Shown in pieces: positions 28,838-37,807 of a DNA stretch of 58,430 nt (position 1 is its first letter; every line of letters starts with the position of its first letter). This DNA is from Cyanobium sp. FGCU52 (GTDB taxonomy: Bacteria; Cyanobacteriota; Cyanobacteriia; PCC-6307; Cyanobiaceae). Made by a program: the position numbers and the translations under genes. The notes below the pieces were generated by a model that saw nothing but the letters and a program-made list of their open reading frames with translations, had not been told where the DNA came from and ran no database searches. Where the stretch lies: assembly GCA_024958715.1 (NCBI GenBank), contig JANWUS010000074.1, positions 1 to 58,430 of the forward strand, read 5' to 3'.

Positions 28838-30028
28838 ATGCCCCTCGATCCCAAGGCCGCCTCCTCTTCCTCCGCCTCCTCCTCCGCCGGTGCCGGCGGC
28901 CCCTCCAGCGCCGAGCGCGACAAGGCCCTCGGCCTGGTGCTCAACCAGATCGAGCGCAACTTCGGCAAGGGCTCGATCATGCGCCTGGGCGACGCCTCCC
29001 GCATGCGGGTGGAAACGATCAACACCGGCGCCCTCACCCTGGATCTCGCCCTGGGCGGGGGGTATCCCAAGGGCCGGGTGGTGGAGGTCTACGGGCCGGA
29101 GAGTTCGGGTAAGACCACCCTCACCCTCCATGCCATCGCCGAGGTGCAGAAGCGCGGCGGCGTGGCTGCCTTCGTCGATGCGGAGCATGCCCTCGATCCG
29201 GTCTATGCCGCCTCCCTCGGGGTCGACATCGAGAACCTGCTCGTCTCCCAGCCGGACACCGGCGAGATGGCCCTGGAGATCGTGGATCAGCTGGTGCGCT
29301 CCGCCGCCGTCGACATCGTGGTGATCGACTCGGTGGCGGCCCTCACACCCCGGGCGGAGATCGAGGGCGAGATGGGCGATCTGGCGGTGGGCAGCCAGGC
29401 CCGGCTGATGAGCCAGGCGATGCGCAAGATCACCGGCAACATCGGCAAGTCGGGCTGCACGGTGATCTTCCTCAACCAGCTCCGCCAGAAGATCGGCGTC
29501 ACCTACGGCAACCCGGAAACCACCACGGGCGGCAACGCGCTGAAGTTCTACGCCTCGGTGCGCCTCGACATCCGCCGCATCCAGACCCTCAAGCGCGGCA
29601 CCGAGGAGTACGGCATCCGCGCCAAGGTGAAGGTGGCCAAGAACAAGGTGGCCCCTCCCTTCCGCATCGCCGAGTTCGACATCCTCTTCGGCCGCGGCAT
29701 CAGCACCCTGGGCTGCCTGCTCGACCTGGCGGAGGAAACCGGGGTGGTGACGCGCAAGGGCGCCTGGTACAGCTACGAGGGCGACAACATCGGCCAGGGC
29801 CGCGACAACACGATCACCTGGCTGGAGCAGAACCCTGATCAGGCTGAGGTGATCGAGCAGCTCACCCGGCGCCGGCTCACCGAGGGCTCCGAGGTCACGG
29901 CCAACTCGATGAAGCCCCTGGCCGCAGCAGCCCGACAGGCGGCGGCCCGTGGCACAGCCAAGCCTGCGGCGGTTGAGGAAGCTCCGATCAACCTGGCGGT
30001 GGAACGGGAGGAGGTGCCGGCGGCCTGA
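28838..30028 (+). CDS. recA: Recombinase RecA
   Basis: 396-residue RecA, the strand-exchange and SOS coprotease protein. The start at 28838 gives [20 protein letters not shown], a low-complexity Ser/Ala N-terminus of about 25 residues, then the core: Walker [30 protein letters not shown], loop with [20 protein letters not shown] and the C-terminal [17 protein letters not shown]. The acidic tail ends REEVPAA. It is intact and without intein. A longer open frame upstream is not RecA-like. Confidence 0.97.
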   Translation: MPLDPKAASSSSASSSAGAGGPSSAERDKALGLVLNQIERNFGKGSIMRLGDASRMRVETINTGALTLDLALGGGYPKGRVVEVYGPESSGKTTLTLHAIAEVQKRGGVAAFVDAEHALDPVYAASLGVDIENLLVSQPDTGEMALEIVDQLVRSAAVDIVVIDSVAALTPRAEIEGEMGDLAVGSQARLMSQAMRKITGNIGKSGCTVIFLNQLRQKIGVTYGNPETTTGGNALKFYASVRLDIRRIQTLKRGTEEYGIRAKVKVAKNKVAPPFRIAEFDILFGRGISTLGCLLDLAEETGVVTRKGAWYSYEGDNIGQGRDNTITWLEQNPDQAEVIEQLTRRRLTEGSEVTANSMKPLAAAARQAAARGTAKPAAVEEAPINLAVEREEVPAA

Positions 30029-30052
30029 GGGCCGTCGGCGGCACCCTCAGGC
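30023..30052. terminator. Bidirectional hairpin between recA and the DUF1815 gene
   Basis: 9-bp perfect stem GCCTGAGGG / CCCTCAGGC with a 12-base loop spanning the stops of both convergent genes. There is no long T tract on either side. Confidence 0.55.
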
Positions 30053-30436
30053 GGGTTCCGCAAGAGCGGAGTCCAGGTGGGTATCGGGCCCGGCGAGGGT
30101 GGAGGCAGAGCGGGGCCAGCGGCTGGCGGGTCCGCTCTGCAGGACCGCGGCTACGCGCTGGAGTTCCTGGATCGCTTCGGCGCCCTCCAGCTTCACCAGT
30201 TCGCGGCCGTCGCGGGATTCCACCCAGCTGATCCCGAAGTCGGAGACGAGGAAGCGAACCATGTGGTTGTCCTCGAGTTCGGCCACGAAGGAGGCGCCAT
30301 GGTTGTCCTCACCGTCGCCGCAGACGTAGCAGCTGGCGGTCTGGCCCCGCTGGTCGAGGCAGTCGGCCAGGGCCTGGAGGCTCAGCACCAGGTCGTGGAC
30401 CACCGAGCGGTACTGATTGGCGAGGCGTGAGAACAC
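30047..30436 (-). CDS. DUF1815 family protein
   Basis: 129-residue cyanobacterial protein of unknown function. The conserved part is the first ~95 residues: MFSRLANQYRSVVHDLVLSL, CYVCGDGEDNHGASFVAELE and MVRFLVSDFGISWVESRDGR. The last 30 residues are a Ser/Ala/Pro-rich tail. It has no membrane segment and only the C-Y-V-C pair stands out. It is convergent with recA, an arrangement I recall from picocyanobacteria. Confidence 0.85.
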   Translation of the reverse strand: MFSRLANQYRSVVHDLVLSLQALADCLDQRGQTASCYVCGDGEDNHGASFVAELEDNHMVRFLVSDFGISWVESRDGRELVKLEGAEAIQELQRVAAVLQSGPASRWPRSASTLAGPDTHLDSALAEPA

Positions 30437-30554
30437 AGGCCCTCTGAAGAGCGATGAACCAATCCTAAGGTTTTCTTCCGATTTGTCGCGAGCCCCCTTG
30501 GGCCGGTGGGCATCCCCTCACCGGCCACCGGCCATCGGCCTGCATCACGCAGGT

Positions 30555-30806
30555 TCAGCCGTCGGCCAGGGTCCACCAGCCGGCCGCCGGCCCGATGAAC
30601 CGCACGGTCACCCAGAACGCCACCAGGGCGGCGATGCCGATCCAGGCCCCCCGGGTGCTCACGGCCACGAAGCGGTCGGCCTGGTGGCGGGTGAACGGCA
30701 GCCAGGGAATCAGCCGCGGGGAGGTGTCCGCCCCCGCGGCGGGGCGATCGACTTTCTTCTGGCGAGGCGGCAGGCCCTGGGCGGCGCGGCGCTTGGCTTC
30801 CCCCAT
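30555..30806 (-). CDS. DUF2839 family membrane protein
   Basis: 83-residue protein with the family start MGEAKRRAAQGLPPRQKK and one clear membrane helix (about 52-76: GAWIGIAALVAFWVTVRFIG). The basic N-terminal half suggests a cytosolic side. Its function is unknown. It lies between DUF1815 and the DinG-like gene on the same strand. Confidence 0.8.
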   Translation of the reverse strand: MGEAKRRAAQGLPPRQKKVDRPAAGADTSPRLIPWLPFTRHQADRFVAVSTRGAWIGIAALVAFWVTVRFIGPAAGWWTLADG

Positions 30807-30871
30807 GGGAACTCGGGTGCGGATGGCCCGAGGCTAGGGGCCAGGCCTGCCACCGGCCGCCGCGGGGATGT

Positions 30872-32335
30872 TCAATCCGGCAGCAGGCGGGTGAGCTGGA
30901 TCCAGGGCTCCAGGGCGCTGAACACCTGCCGCCCCCAGCTCCGCCCCCGCAGGCGACCGTCGAGCACCGCCAGGCGGCCGCCGCTCCGCCGCAGGCCCGC
31001 CACACCCCGCTGCAGCCGGTTGAGGGCATCGGGCAGCAGCCGTTCGCGGAACCAGTCGCGGCCCTGCTGGCGCAGGCGTGCCACCCGGGCGGCGGTGAGC
31101 GGATCCTCCAGGCTGGCGATCGGCAGCAGCGCCACCACCACCTGGCAGGGCAGGGGAAGGCGGGCCTGGTTCTCCAGCCACCAGCTCCAGCGGCAGCAGA
31201 GCACGCCGTTGCTCTCCGGGGCCGTGCACTCCTCTCCCACCCGGCTGCCGAATTCGGCGGCCAGGCCGCTGGCCAGGCCGCGGCGCAGGGCCGGGTCGTC
31301 GATCAGCACCACCGTGAGTCCGGCCTGGGCGAGCACCAGGCGGCGGGCGTGGTCGAGCAGATGCTCGGCGTAGTGGGGGCTGTTCGGCAGGGGCTGGCGC
31401 AGCGGGGCGTAGAGGGGGAGGGGATCGGCGAGCGGCGGATCGCCCAGCTCCACCACCACCTGGGGGGTGAGGCCCAGGCCGGTGATGGCGGCCCCCGGCG
31501 CCACCTCGCCACTGCCCCTGGGGATCGCCAGTTCGCCCGCGAGCACGGCGCCCCGGCCCTGGAGCAGCCCCTCCAGTTCCGCCAGGGGGTCGAGCGGCTG
31601 GCGATGCAGCTGCCACGCCAGCTGCTCGGCATCCACATGGGCCCAGCTGCTCCAGCCGGCTCCCGCGGCCTCCAGCCAGGCCCTCCAGGGATCGGGGAGC
31701 GGTTTGAGCAGGGCCAGCAGATGGCGCAGCGGGGCCTCGTCGTCGTCGGCCAGGGGCACCAGGCCGTGGGGGGTGCGCGGGTGGCGCAGCAGGCGCCGCC
31801 CCAGCCGGCCGTGCAGGCTGAGCAGGCTCTCCTCCGCGGCCGGCAGGGCGCGCCGAAGCCGGTCCCAGTCGGTGGGGTCGATCCGCACTGCCAGGGCCTC
31901 CCGCAGGGCGGTTTCCAGGCTCTCCGCCTCGGGGATCACCAGCTGGCGATCGCCCAGCCTGTCGTTGCGCCAGGCCTCGAGCAGCTCCCGGTGATTGAGC
32001 AGCCAGAGCCTGGCCTCGGCCGGAGCATCCGGACCCTCCCAGCAGGAGAGGGACAGGCCCACCCCGCGCAGCCGGGGCCATTCCACCTGGAGCAGGCGCT
32101 GGCGCAGCCCATCCCCCACCACCAGGGCCAGTCGCGTCTCCCCCAGCACCAGCGGCACCAGCAGGCTGATCCACCAGCTGGGATCGGTGCCCGGCGCCAG
32201 CCGCACCAGGGTGTGATCCGCCCGCCGCAGGCTTCGGGCCACCAGGCGGCTCAGGGTGAGATGGTGCGGCCAGCGGCGCGCCCCCTCCCCCGCCAGCAGG
32301 GCCTTGAGCTGGTGGTGGGCGCGGGCTTCCAACAT
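30872..32335 (-). CDS. DinG-like helicase-related protein lacking ATPase motifs
   Basis: 487-residue protein. The C-terminal ~130 residues resemble helicase domain 2 of DinG/XPD-type enzymes: VVVALLPIASLEDPLTAARV, RERLLPDALNRLQRGVAGLR (motif VI-like) and LAVLDGRLRGRSWGRQVF. The N-terminal region around VRLAPGTDPSWWISLL sits where Walker A would be, but GKT/S is missing, and I find no DEAH/DEAD box. It may therefore be a non-catalytic helicase relative. The start MLEARAHHQLKALLAGEG at 32335 is chosen because further upstream the frame is only the shadow of tyrA. Confidence 0.65.
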   Translation of the reverse strand: MLEARAHHQLKALLAGEGARRWPHHLTLSRLVARSLRRADHTLVRLAPGTDPSWWISLLVPLVLGETRLALVVGDGLRQRLLQVEWPRLRGVGLSLSCWEGPDAPAEARLWLLNHRELLEAWRNDRLGDRQLVIPEAESLETALREALAVRIDPTDWDRLRRALPAAEESLLSLHGRLGRRLLRHPRTPHGLVPLADDDEAPLRHLLALLKPLPDPWRAWLEAAGAGWSSWAHVDAEQLAWQLHRQPLDPLAELEGLLQGRGAVLAGELAIPRGSGEVAPGAAITGLGLTPQVVVELGDPPLADPLPLYAPLRQPLPNSPHYAEHLLDHARRLVLAQAGLTVVLIDDPALRRGLASGLAAEFGSRVGEECTAPESNGVLCCRWSWWLENQARLPLPCQVVVALLPIASLEDPLTAARVARLRQQGRDWFRERLLPDALNRLQRGVAGLRRSGGRLAVLDGRLRGRSWGRQVFSALEPWIQLTRLLPD

Positions 32336-32452
32336 CGCCGGATCGTAGGCAGCGGCCCCGGAGCGGATCGCAGCAGCGGCGACAGCGCCCCCCGGCGCGC
32401 GGCAGGCCACCGGGCATCGGGGACGATGGGGCCCAGGCGCGAGGTGGCGGGG

Positions 32453-33376
32453 ATGGCGAACCAGCGGCAGGGGGACGGGGCGGTGCCCCTGTGGCAGCAC
32501 CGGCCTGTGGGGCTGGTGGGTCTGGGGCTGATCGGCGGTTCGCTGGGCCTCGATCTGCAGGCGCTCGGTGCCGACGTGCGCGCGCTGGTGCACCGGGAGA
32601 GCACCGCCGCGCGGGCCCGGGAGCGGGGCCTGGCGGGCACGGTCTCCACCGACCCCGCGGTGCTGGACGACTGCGGCCTGGTGGTGATCGCCCTGCCCCT
32701 GGATCGCCTGCTCGCTCCCGATCCGGCCCTGCTGGCGGCCCTGCCCGGGGATGCGGTCGTCACCGATGTGGGGTCGGTGAAGGGCCCGGTGCTGGAGGCC
32801 TGGGGGCAGCGGCCGGGGATCCGCTTCGTGGCGTCCCATCCGATGGCCGGCACGGCGGCGGCGGGGGTGGAGGCCGGCGAGGCGGGGCTGTTCCGCGATC
32901 GGCCCTGGGTCGCCACCCCGGTGGCCGGCACCGACCCTGCCGCCCTGGCGGCGGTGCGGGAGCTGGCGGAGGCGGTGGGAGGCCGCTGGCTCACCTGTGC
33001 GCCGGCCGACCATGACGCGGCCGTGGCGCTGATCTCCCACCTGCCGGTGCTGGTCAGTGCCGCCCTGATCGGCACCGCCGACCGCGGCGGCGAGGGGCCC
33101 CTGGCGGCGCTGGTGCGGGGCCTGGCCTCCAGCGGCTTCGCCGACACCACCCGGGTGGGCGGCGGCAACCCCGACCTGGGCACCCTGATGGCCCGCCATA
33201 ACCGGGAGGCCCTGCTGGCGGCCCTTGCCCTCTATCGGCGGGAGATCGCCGCCCTGGAGCAGCTCGTGCAGGCCGGGGACTGGCCGGAGCTGCACCGTTT
33301 CCTGCATCGCACCCACGACCTGCGGCCGGCCTTCCTCGAACCACCCGGGCCGGCTTCTCAGGAGCTTCCCGGTTGA
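32453..33376 (+). CDS. tyrA: Prephenate/arogenate dehydrogenase
   Basis: 307-residue TyrA of tyrosine biosynthesis. The dinucleotide site is VGLVGLGLIGGSLGLDLQ (about 18-35), and SHPMAGTAAAGVEAG and DHDAAVALISHLPVLVSAAL are conserved substrate-site segments. Cyanobacterial TyrA enzymes usually use arogenate and NADP. The ATG at 32453 (MANQRQGDG) is chosen; an ATG 27 bases earlier is possible. It is divergent from the DinG-like gene. Confidence 0.93.
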   Translation: MANQRQGDGAVPLWQHRPVGLVGLGLIGGSLGLDLQALGADVRALVHRESTAARARERGLAGTVSTDPAVLDDCGLVVIALPLDRLLAPDPALLAALPGDAVVTDVGSVKGPVLEAWGQRPGIRFVASHPMAGTAAAGVEAGEAGLFRDRPWVATPVAGTDPAALAAVRELAEAVGGRWLTCAPADHDAAVALISHLPVLVSAALIGTADRGGEGPLAALVRGLASSGFADTTRVGGGNPDLGTLMARHNREALLAALALYRREIAALEQLVQAGDWPELHRFLHRTHDLRPAFLEPPGPASQELPG

Positions 33377-33441
33377 CCTCCCCGTGCCGGCAGGGCAGGG
33401 CGGTCGAATCTGATTAAAGTCCTGCCAAATGCAGCGGGCTG

Positions 33442-33672
33442 GTGGAGTTCCGGGGATCGCTGGATGAGCTCAAGGTGCTGGTGGCCCGCACCGGCCAGTC
33501 CGGCCGCTGGGTGCACGAGGGCGACTTCGAGATGTTCGTCGTCGAGGACGGCGTCTCCAACCTCCGCCTCAACTGGTGGCCCGGGAACGGCACGCTGATG
33601 GTGGTGGGGGATCCCGCCCAGCGGCGGGGCTTCACCGAATCCCTCCAGCAGGAGATCGCCCGCCTGTCATGA
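33442..33672 (+). CDS. Conserved small protein, function unknown
   Basis: 76-residue soluble ORF starting at GTG. It reads as a small alpha/beta protein: MEFRGSLDELKVLVARTGQS, then EMFVVEDGVSNLRLNWWPGN, NGTLMVVGDPAQRRGFTESL and a final helix. The balanced composition, the pattern of alternating hydrophobic residues and the tight fit between tyrA and the oxygenase gene (25 bases upstream of it) support it as real. I do not recognise the family. Confidence 0.65.
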   Translation: MEFRGSLDELKVLVARTGQSGRWVHEGDFEMFVVEDGVSNLRLNWWPGNGTLMVVGDPAQRRGFTESLQQEIARLS

Positions 33673-33697
33673 GCAGCCCCGCCGGGCCGTCGCGCTG

Positions 33698-34663
33698 ATG
33701 GGCACCTCCCCCATCCTCGACGTGGATCTGCTGGCCTTCGAGCGCGGCAGCGCCTCGGCGCGGGACGCGGTGGTGGATGGGGTGCGCCGCAGCCTGGCCA
33801 CCGGTTTCGTGTACACCCGCAGCGATCTGCCCGAGGCCCTGCTCGATGACGCCTACGGCCTGCTGGGCCGCTTCTTCGCCCTGGCGCCCGAGCGGAAGCA
33901 GGCCTTCCACGCCCCGCAGAGCGCGGGGCAGACGGGGTACACCGGCCTGCTGGTGGAGACCGCCGCCGGCAGTGCCAGGGCCGACTGGAAGGAGATGCTC
34001 AACTGGTCGGCGCCGCTGCCGGCGGCCCATCCCCTGCGGCGCCGCCATCCCCTCCTCTACCCCGAGCTGCTGCTGCCCGAGCCGGAGCTGCCCGGAATCA
34101 CCGAGGTGCTGCTGGCCTTCCACACGGCCCTGGCGGACCTGCAGCGCCGCTTCCTGCGGGTGATCGCGGTGGCGATGGGCTGCGCGGACACCTTTTTCGA
34201 CGAGATGACCCTGGAGGCCCCCACCCTCAGCCGGGCCCTGCGCTACCCGCCGATGCCCGAGGCGCCGGCGCAAGGCCACGTGTGGGCTGCGCCCCACGGC
34301 GACATCAACCTGATCACCGCCCTGCCCCGGGCCACGGCTCCGGGGCTGCAGGTGCTGGTGGAGGGCGAATGGATCGATGCCCTGCCGCCGGAGGGCCGGG
34401 TGATCATCAACAGCGGTCTGATGCTGGAGCGGCTCAGCAACGGCACGATCCCGGCGGGCTGGCATCGGGTGGTCGCTCCGGCGGGCAGCAGCGGCGAGCG
34501 CCACAGCGTGGTGCAGTTCTGCCATGCCCGGCCCTGGACCGTGCTGGCGCCGGTTGCCTCCTGCTGCACAGCGGAGACTCCCCAGCGGTGGCCGGGAATC
34601 ACGGCGGCCGATGCCCTCGAGGAGGTGCTGTACCGGATCCAGCTCCTGCCGCCCCACCCCTGA
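33698..34663 (+). CDS. 2-oxoglutarate/Fe(II)-dependent oxygenase, isopenicillin N synthase-like
   Basis: 321-residue non-haem iron dioxygenase. The iron ligands are H200 and D202 in HGDINLITALP and H256 in GWHRVVAP; R268-x-S270 in ERHSVVQF binds the 2-oxoglutarate carboxylate. The N-terminal DIOX_N-like region includes LGRFFALAPERKQAFHAPQS and TGYTGLLVE. Such enzymes hydroxylate or desaturate small molecules; the substrate here is unknown. The family is common in picocyanobacteria. The start is ATG at 33698. Confidence 0.87.
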   Translation: MGTSPILDVDLLAFERGSASARDAVVDGVRRSLATGFVYTRSDLPEALLDDAYGLLGRFFALAPERKQAFHAPQSAGQTGYTGLLVETAAGSARADWKEMLNWSAPLPAAHPLRRRHPLLYPELLLPEPELPGITEVLLAFHTALADLQRRFLRVIAVAMGCADTFFDEMTLEAPTLSRALRYPPMPEAPAQGHVWAAPHGDINLITALPRATAPGLQVLVEGEWIDALPPEGRVIINSGLMLERLSNGTIPAGWHRVVAPAGSSGERHSVVQFCHARPWTVLAPVASCCTAETPQRWPGITAADALEEVLYRIQLLPPHP

Positions 34664-34714
34664 AGGGCCCCCGCGCGCGGAGCGCTTAACGTCGTCCGCA
34701 GCCGCCCCCTGCCG

Positions 34715-35758
34715 ATGCGCCGCCCCCTCCCTCCGCTCGTGGCCGTCTGCGGTGGCCTGGCGCTGCTGCTGGGCCCGGTGCTTGTGGGTTGCGGGGAGTC
34801 CCGGGGCGGGGCGGGGGCCACGGCGGCGGAGTCGCAGCTGCGCATCCCTTCGCCTGAGGCGCCAGCCGCCCAGCCCTTGCCGCCTCCGCCGGCCGCCGCC
34901 CTGCTTCCCACCGATCCGGCCCTGCCCCGGGCCGCCGACGGCCGCCACTATCCCCTGGTGCCCACCGATCCGGCCGCAATCGCCACCCTGCTGGACCAGG
35001 TGGAGGAGCTGGTGCGCGCCCCGTCCACCCCGGAGGCCGATCTGCCGGCCCTGGGGCATCAGCAGCAGGTGCTCTACCGCACCCTCTCACGCGCGCCGGC
35101 CCTGGCCGCCCAGGTGCGCCCCCATCTGAGCGAGCGCTGGCAGTCGGTCTTCGATCGGCACCTGGCCGCCCGGCGGGAGTTCCTGGCCATGCACCGCGGC
35201 AACAAGGCGGCCGTCTTGCCGGCCTGGAGGATCATTCCCCCCGAGCCCCCCGAGAACCTCCTCCGCTACTACAAAGAGGCCGCCGCCGCCACCGGCATCG
35301 CCTGGGAGGTGCTGGCGGCGGTGAACCTGGTGGAAACGGGCATGGGCCGCATCGACGGCGTGTCGGTGGCGGATGCCCGCGGGCCGATGCAGTTCCTGCC
35401 CACCACCTGGGCCGAGCCCGGCATCGGCAAGGGAGGGGACATCCGCGATCCCCGCACCGCCATCCATGCCGCCGCCCGCTATCTGGTGCGCCGCGGTGGT
35501 CTCAAGGACATCCGCAAGGGGCTGTGGGGTTACAACAACAGCGACCACTACGGCAAGGCGGTGCTGCTCTACGCCGGCCTCCTGCGGGAGGATCCCCGCG
35601 CCTTCCGGGGCCTCTACCACTGGGAGGTCCATTTCGCCTCGGCCGCCGGCGATCTCTGGCTGCCCGTGGGCTACGACCAGCCCCGTCCGATCGCCGTGAC
35701 CACCTACCTGGCCCGCTTCCCCGCCAGCGCCCCGCCGCCGGTGCTGGCCGGGGGCTGA
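34715..35758 (+). CDS. Lytic transglycosylase domain lipoprotein
   Basis: 347-residue exported protein. Lipobox LVGC with Cys26 follows a hydrophobic signal (PLVAVCGGLALLLGPVLVGC region), then a Pro/Ala linker. The catalytic domain (about 175-300) has EVLAAVNLVETGMGRIDGVS with the putative catalytic Glu, and ADARGPMQFLPTTWAEPGIG, the SLT-type motif. It should cut MurNAc-GlcNAc bonds in peptidoglycan at the outer face. Its stop is 1 base from the stop of the convergent J-domain gene. Confidence 0.87.
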   Translation: MRRPLPPLVAVCGGLALLLGPVLVGCGESRGGAGATAAESQLRIPSPEAPAAQPLPPPPAAALLPTDPALPRAADGRHYPLVPTDPAAIATLLDQVEELVRAPSTPEADLPALGHQQQVLYRTLSRAPALAAQVRPHLSERWQSVFDRHLAARREFLAMHRGNKAAVLPAWRIIPPEPPENLLRYYKEAAAATGIAWEVLAAVNLVETGMGRIDGVSVADARGPMQFLPTTWAEPGIGKGGDIRDPRTAIHAAARYLVRRGGLKDIRKGLWGYNNSDHYGKAVLLYAGLLREDPRAFRGLYHWEVHFASAAGDLWLPVGYDQPRPIAVTTYLARFPASAPPPVLAGG

Positions 35759-35759
35759 C

Positions 35760-36152
35760 TCAGGCCTCGATCCCGCGGCCGAGCAGCAGGTCGCGGGCCG
35801 CGTTGACGGCCTGCATGGTGTCGTGCAGCCCACCGCGATCGGGGTGGTGTTCGCCGGCTGCCCGCTTCCAGGCCCGGTTCACGTCGCCCTCGCTCAGGCG
35901 TCCCGCCAGCGCCAGCCCCAGCCTGGCGCGCGCCTCCAGCGCCGCCAGATCCGGACTGCGGCCCAGAGGGGAGCGGTCGGCGGCGCTCAGACCCGAACCC
36001 CGCCGCTTGCGGCCCTTGCCCCGGGCCGCGGCAGGCTCCCGGCGCCCGCCCGCCCCGAAGCCGCGGCCCCCCTGGTCGGGCTCGGGCGTTCGTCGCCGGC
36101 GGCCCGACGGGGCGGCCTGGGGTGCCACCAGGGCACGGGCGGAGGGGGACAT
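35760..36152 (-). CDS. J-domain-like protein
   Basis: 130-residue protein. The C-terminal ~60 residues resemble a DnaJ domain: LAGRLSEGDVNRAWKRAAGE then HHPDRGGLHDTMQAVNAARD, with the HPD tripeptide that activates DnaK. The N-terminal 65 residues are basic, Pro/Gly/Arg-rich and probably disordered. No membrane helix or zinc domain is seen, so it is not a full DnaJ. It is convergent with the transglycosylase gene. Confidence 0.75.
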   Translation of the reverse strand: MSPSARALVAPQAAPSGRRRRTPEPDQGGRGFGAGGRREPAAARGKGRKRRGSGLSAADRSPLGRSPDLAALEARARLGLALAGRLSEGDVNRAWKRAAGEHHPDRGGLHDTMQAVNAARDLLLGRGIEA

Positions 36153-36180
36153 CGGTGGTCGGAGCGGTACCCCCAGCCTC

Positions 36181-37737
36181 TCAGGTGGCGGACGCGTCCC
36201 GCCAGCGCCAGCTCATTCCCCGCCCCTGCAGCAGCTGGCGGCAGGCCATCAGGGCCGAGAGGCTCACGCCGGCGGTGCCCTCGCCGGGGTGGATCGAATC
36301 GCCGCAGAGCCACAGGCCGGCCATGGGGGTACGGCTGGCGAGGCCGAAGGGTCCGAAGCGGCCGGGAGCCTGCCCCAGCCCACCGACGAACCCGAAGGGC
36401 CGGCCGGTCCAGCGCTGGAACCCCCGGGGCGTGGCCAGCTCGCCGTGGCTCCAGTGTTCCGGCTTCACGCCCAGCAGCCGCTCGAGGCCCCGGCGGATGC
36501 CGGCCTCGGCCCCCCGCTTGCGCTCCAGATAGGCGGCCTTCTCCAGAGCGAACCAGGGCCTGGCTGCCGTGAACACGCTGGCGATCACCGTCGCCTGCCC
36601 CGCCGGCGCCCGCCCATCCCCCTCCCGGCTCACCGACACGAACAGCGGGCCGGGATCGTCCCAGTCCCGCTGCAGGTGCGGATCCACGTCCGCCGGCAGC
36701 CGATCGCGCTCCACCGCCCCGTAGAACACCAGCGCCCCGCTGGGATCGCTCAGGCCCTCCAGTCGCCCCCGGTAGCCCGCCGGCAGGGCATCGCCCAGCA
36801 GGGCGGGCAGGCTCTGGGGGGGAAGGGTGAGCACCACCTCCCGGGCCCGCAGCAGGAAGCGGCCACCTGGGGCGGCCTGGCCCTCCAGCCGCCAGGGGTC
36901 GCCCGGTCGGGCCGGGGGGTGCAGCCGCTCCAGCCGGTGCCGCCGCCGCAGCCGGCCGCCCGCCTGGGCGAGCGCCTGCTCCAGGCCGGTGCTCAGGGCC
37001 TGCATCGACCCCTCGAGATGCCAGAGGCCCAGGGGCTCCTGGGCCATCTGCAGCACGGTGGCGCCGTAGAGGGCGGCCGTGCGGTCGGCCGGCTCCTGCG
37101 AGTAGAGGCGGAGCTGCAGGTCGAGGAAGCGGCGCAGCCTTGCCCCCACTGGCCCGTCGGCGCAGCCGCAGAGGCGCTGCAGGTCGGCGATGGTGGCGGT
37201 GGTCAGCAGACCGCTGGCCAGGCTGGCCGGCCGCAGGGCCGCCAGCAGCTGGCCCAGATCCCAGAGGGAGCGGGGCGGCAGCACCGGATCGCGGCCGGCG
37301 AAGGCCCAGCTGGCCCGGTGGATCGCGGCGCACAGCTCCCAGAAGCGGTCGCTGCCGGGAAACTGGCGCTCCCGCTCCGCCCGCCAGGCGCCGGGATCGC
37401 GATGCAGCCGCACCGGCGCCTGCCCATCGGCCAGGTCGACCACACAGCCGGGATCGAGTGGAGTCGCGGGCGGCGCCGCCACCCCGAGGTGGCGGAACAG
37501 CCGCTCGTGCACCCCACCCGGCTCCAGGCCCGCCACCTGGGTGGCCCCCACATCAAAGGTGTAGGGGCCGCGGCGGAAGGTGCCGGCGCATCCCCCGCTC
37601 TGGCCGTGGGCCTCGAGCAGCTCCACCTCCAACCCTTCACGGGCCAGCAGGGCCGCCGCCGTGAGGCCGGCGATGCCGGCTCCCACCACGGCCACATCGA
37701 GAGGAGCCCCCGGGCCGGGGGAAGGGTCGGGCGCCAT
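36181..37737 (-). CDS. crtD: C-3',4' carotenoid desaturase, CrtD-like FAD oxidoreductase
   Basis: 518-residue FAD enzyme of the phytoene-desaturase/CrtISO superfamily. The dinucleotide motif VAVVGAGIAGLTAAALLARE lies near residue 18, GRRGPYTFDVGATQVAG-type segments follow, and the C-terminal AGLWLCGDSIHPGEGTAGVS is the second FAD signature. The ATQ and GDSIHPGEGTAG features match CrtD, which introduces a C-3',4' double bond in myxol-type carotenoids. Other members (CrtISO, RPE65-unrelated desaturases) are possible. The start MAPDPSPGPGAPLD at 37737 is preferred. Confidence 0.78.
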   Translation of the reverse strand: MAPDPSPGPGAPLDVAVVGAGIAGLTAAALLAREGLEVELLEAHGQSGGCAGTFRRGPYTFDVGATQVAGLEPGGVHERLFRHLGVAAPPATPLDPGCVVDLADGQAPVRLHRDPGAWRAERERQFPGSDRFWELCAAIHRASWAFAGRDPVLPPRSLWDLGQLLAALRPASLASGLLTTATIADLQRLCGCADGPVGARLRRFLDLQLRLYSQEPADRTAALYGATVLQMAQEPLGLWHLEGSMQALSTGLEQALAQAGGRLRRRHRLERLHPPARPGDPWRLEGQAAPGGRFLLRAREVVLTLPPQSLPALLGDALPAGYRGRLEGLSDPSGALVFYGAVERDRLPADVDPHLQRDWDDPGPLFVSVSREGDGRAPAGQATVIASVFTAARPWFALEKAAYLERKRGAEAGIRRGLERLLGVKPEHWSHGELATPRGFQRWTGRPFGFVGGLGQAPGRFGPFGLASRTPMAGLWLCGDSIHPGEGTAGVSLSALMACRQLLQGRGMSWRWRDASAT

Positions 37738-37807
37738 CCAGGCATGGTGGCAACCGGCATGCGGCCACCGCGAGGCGTCAGGCTGGGGCGGGTCCGATTC
37801 CGGTGTG

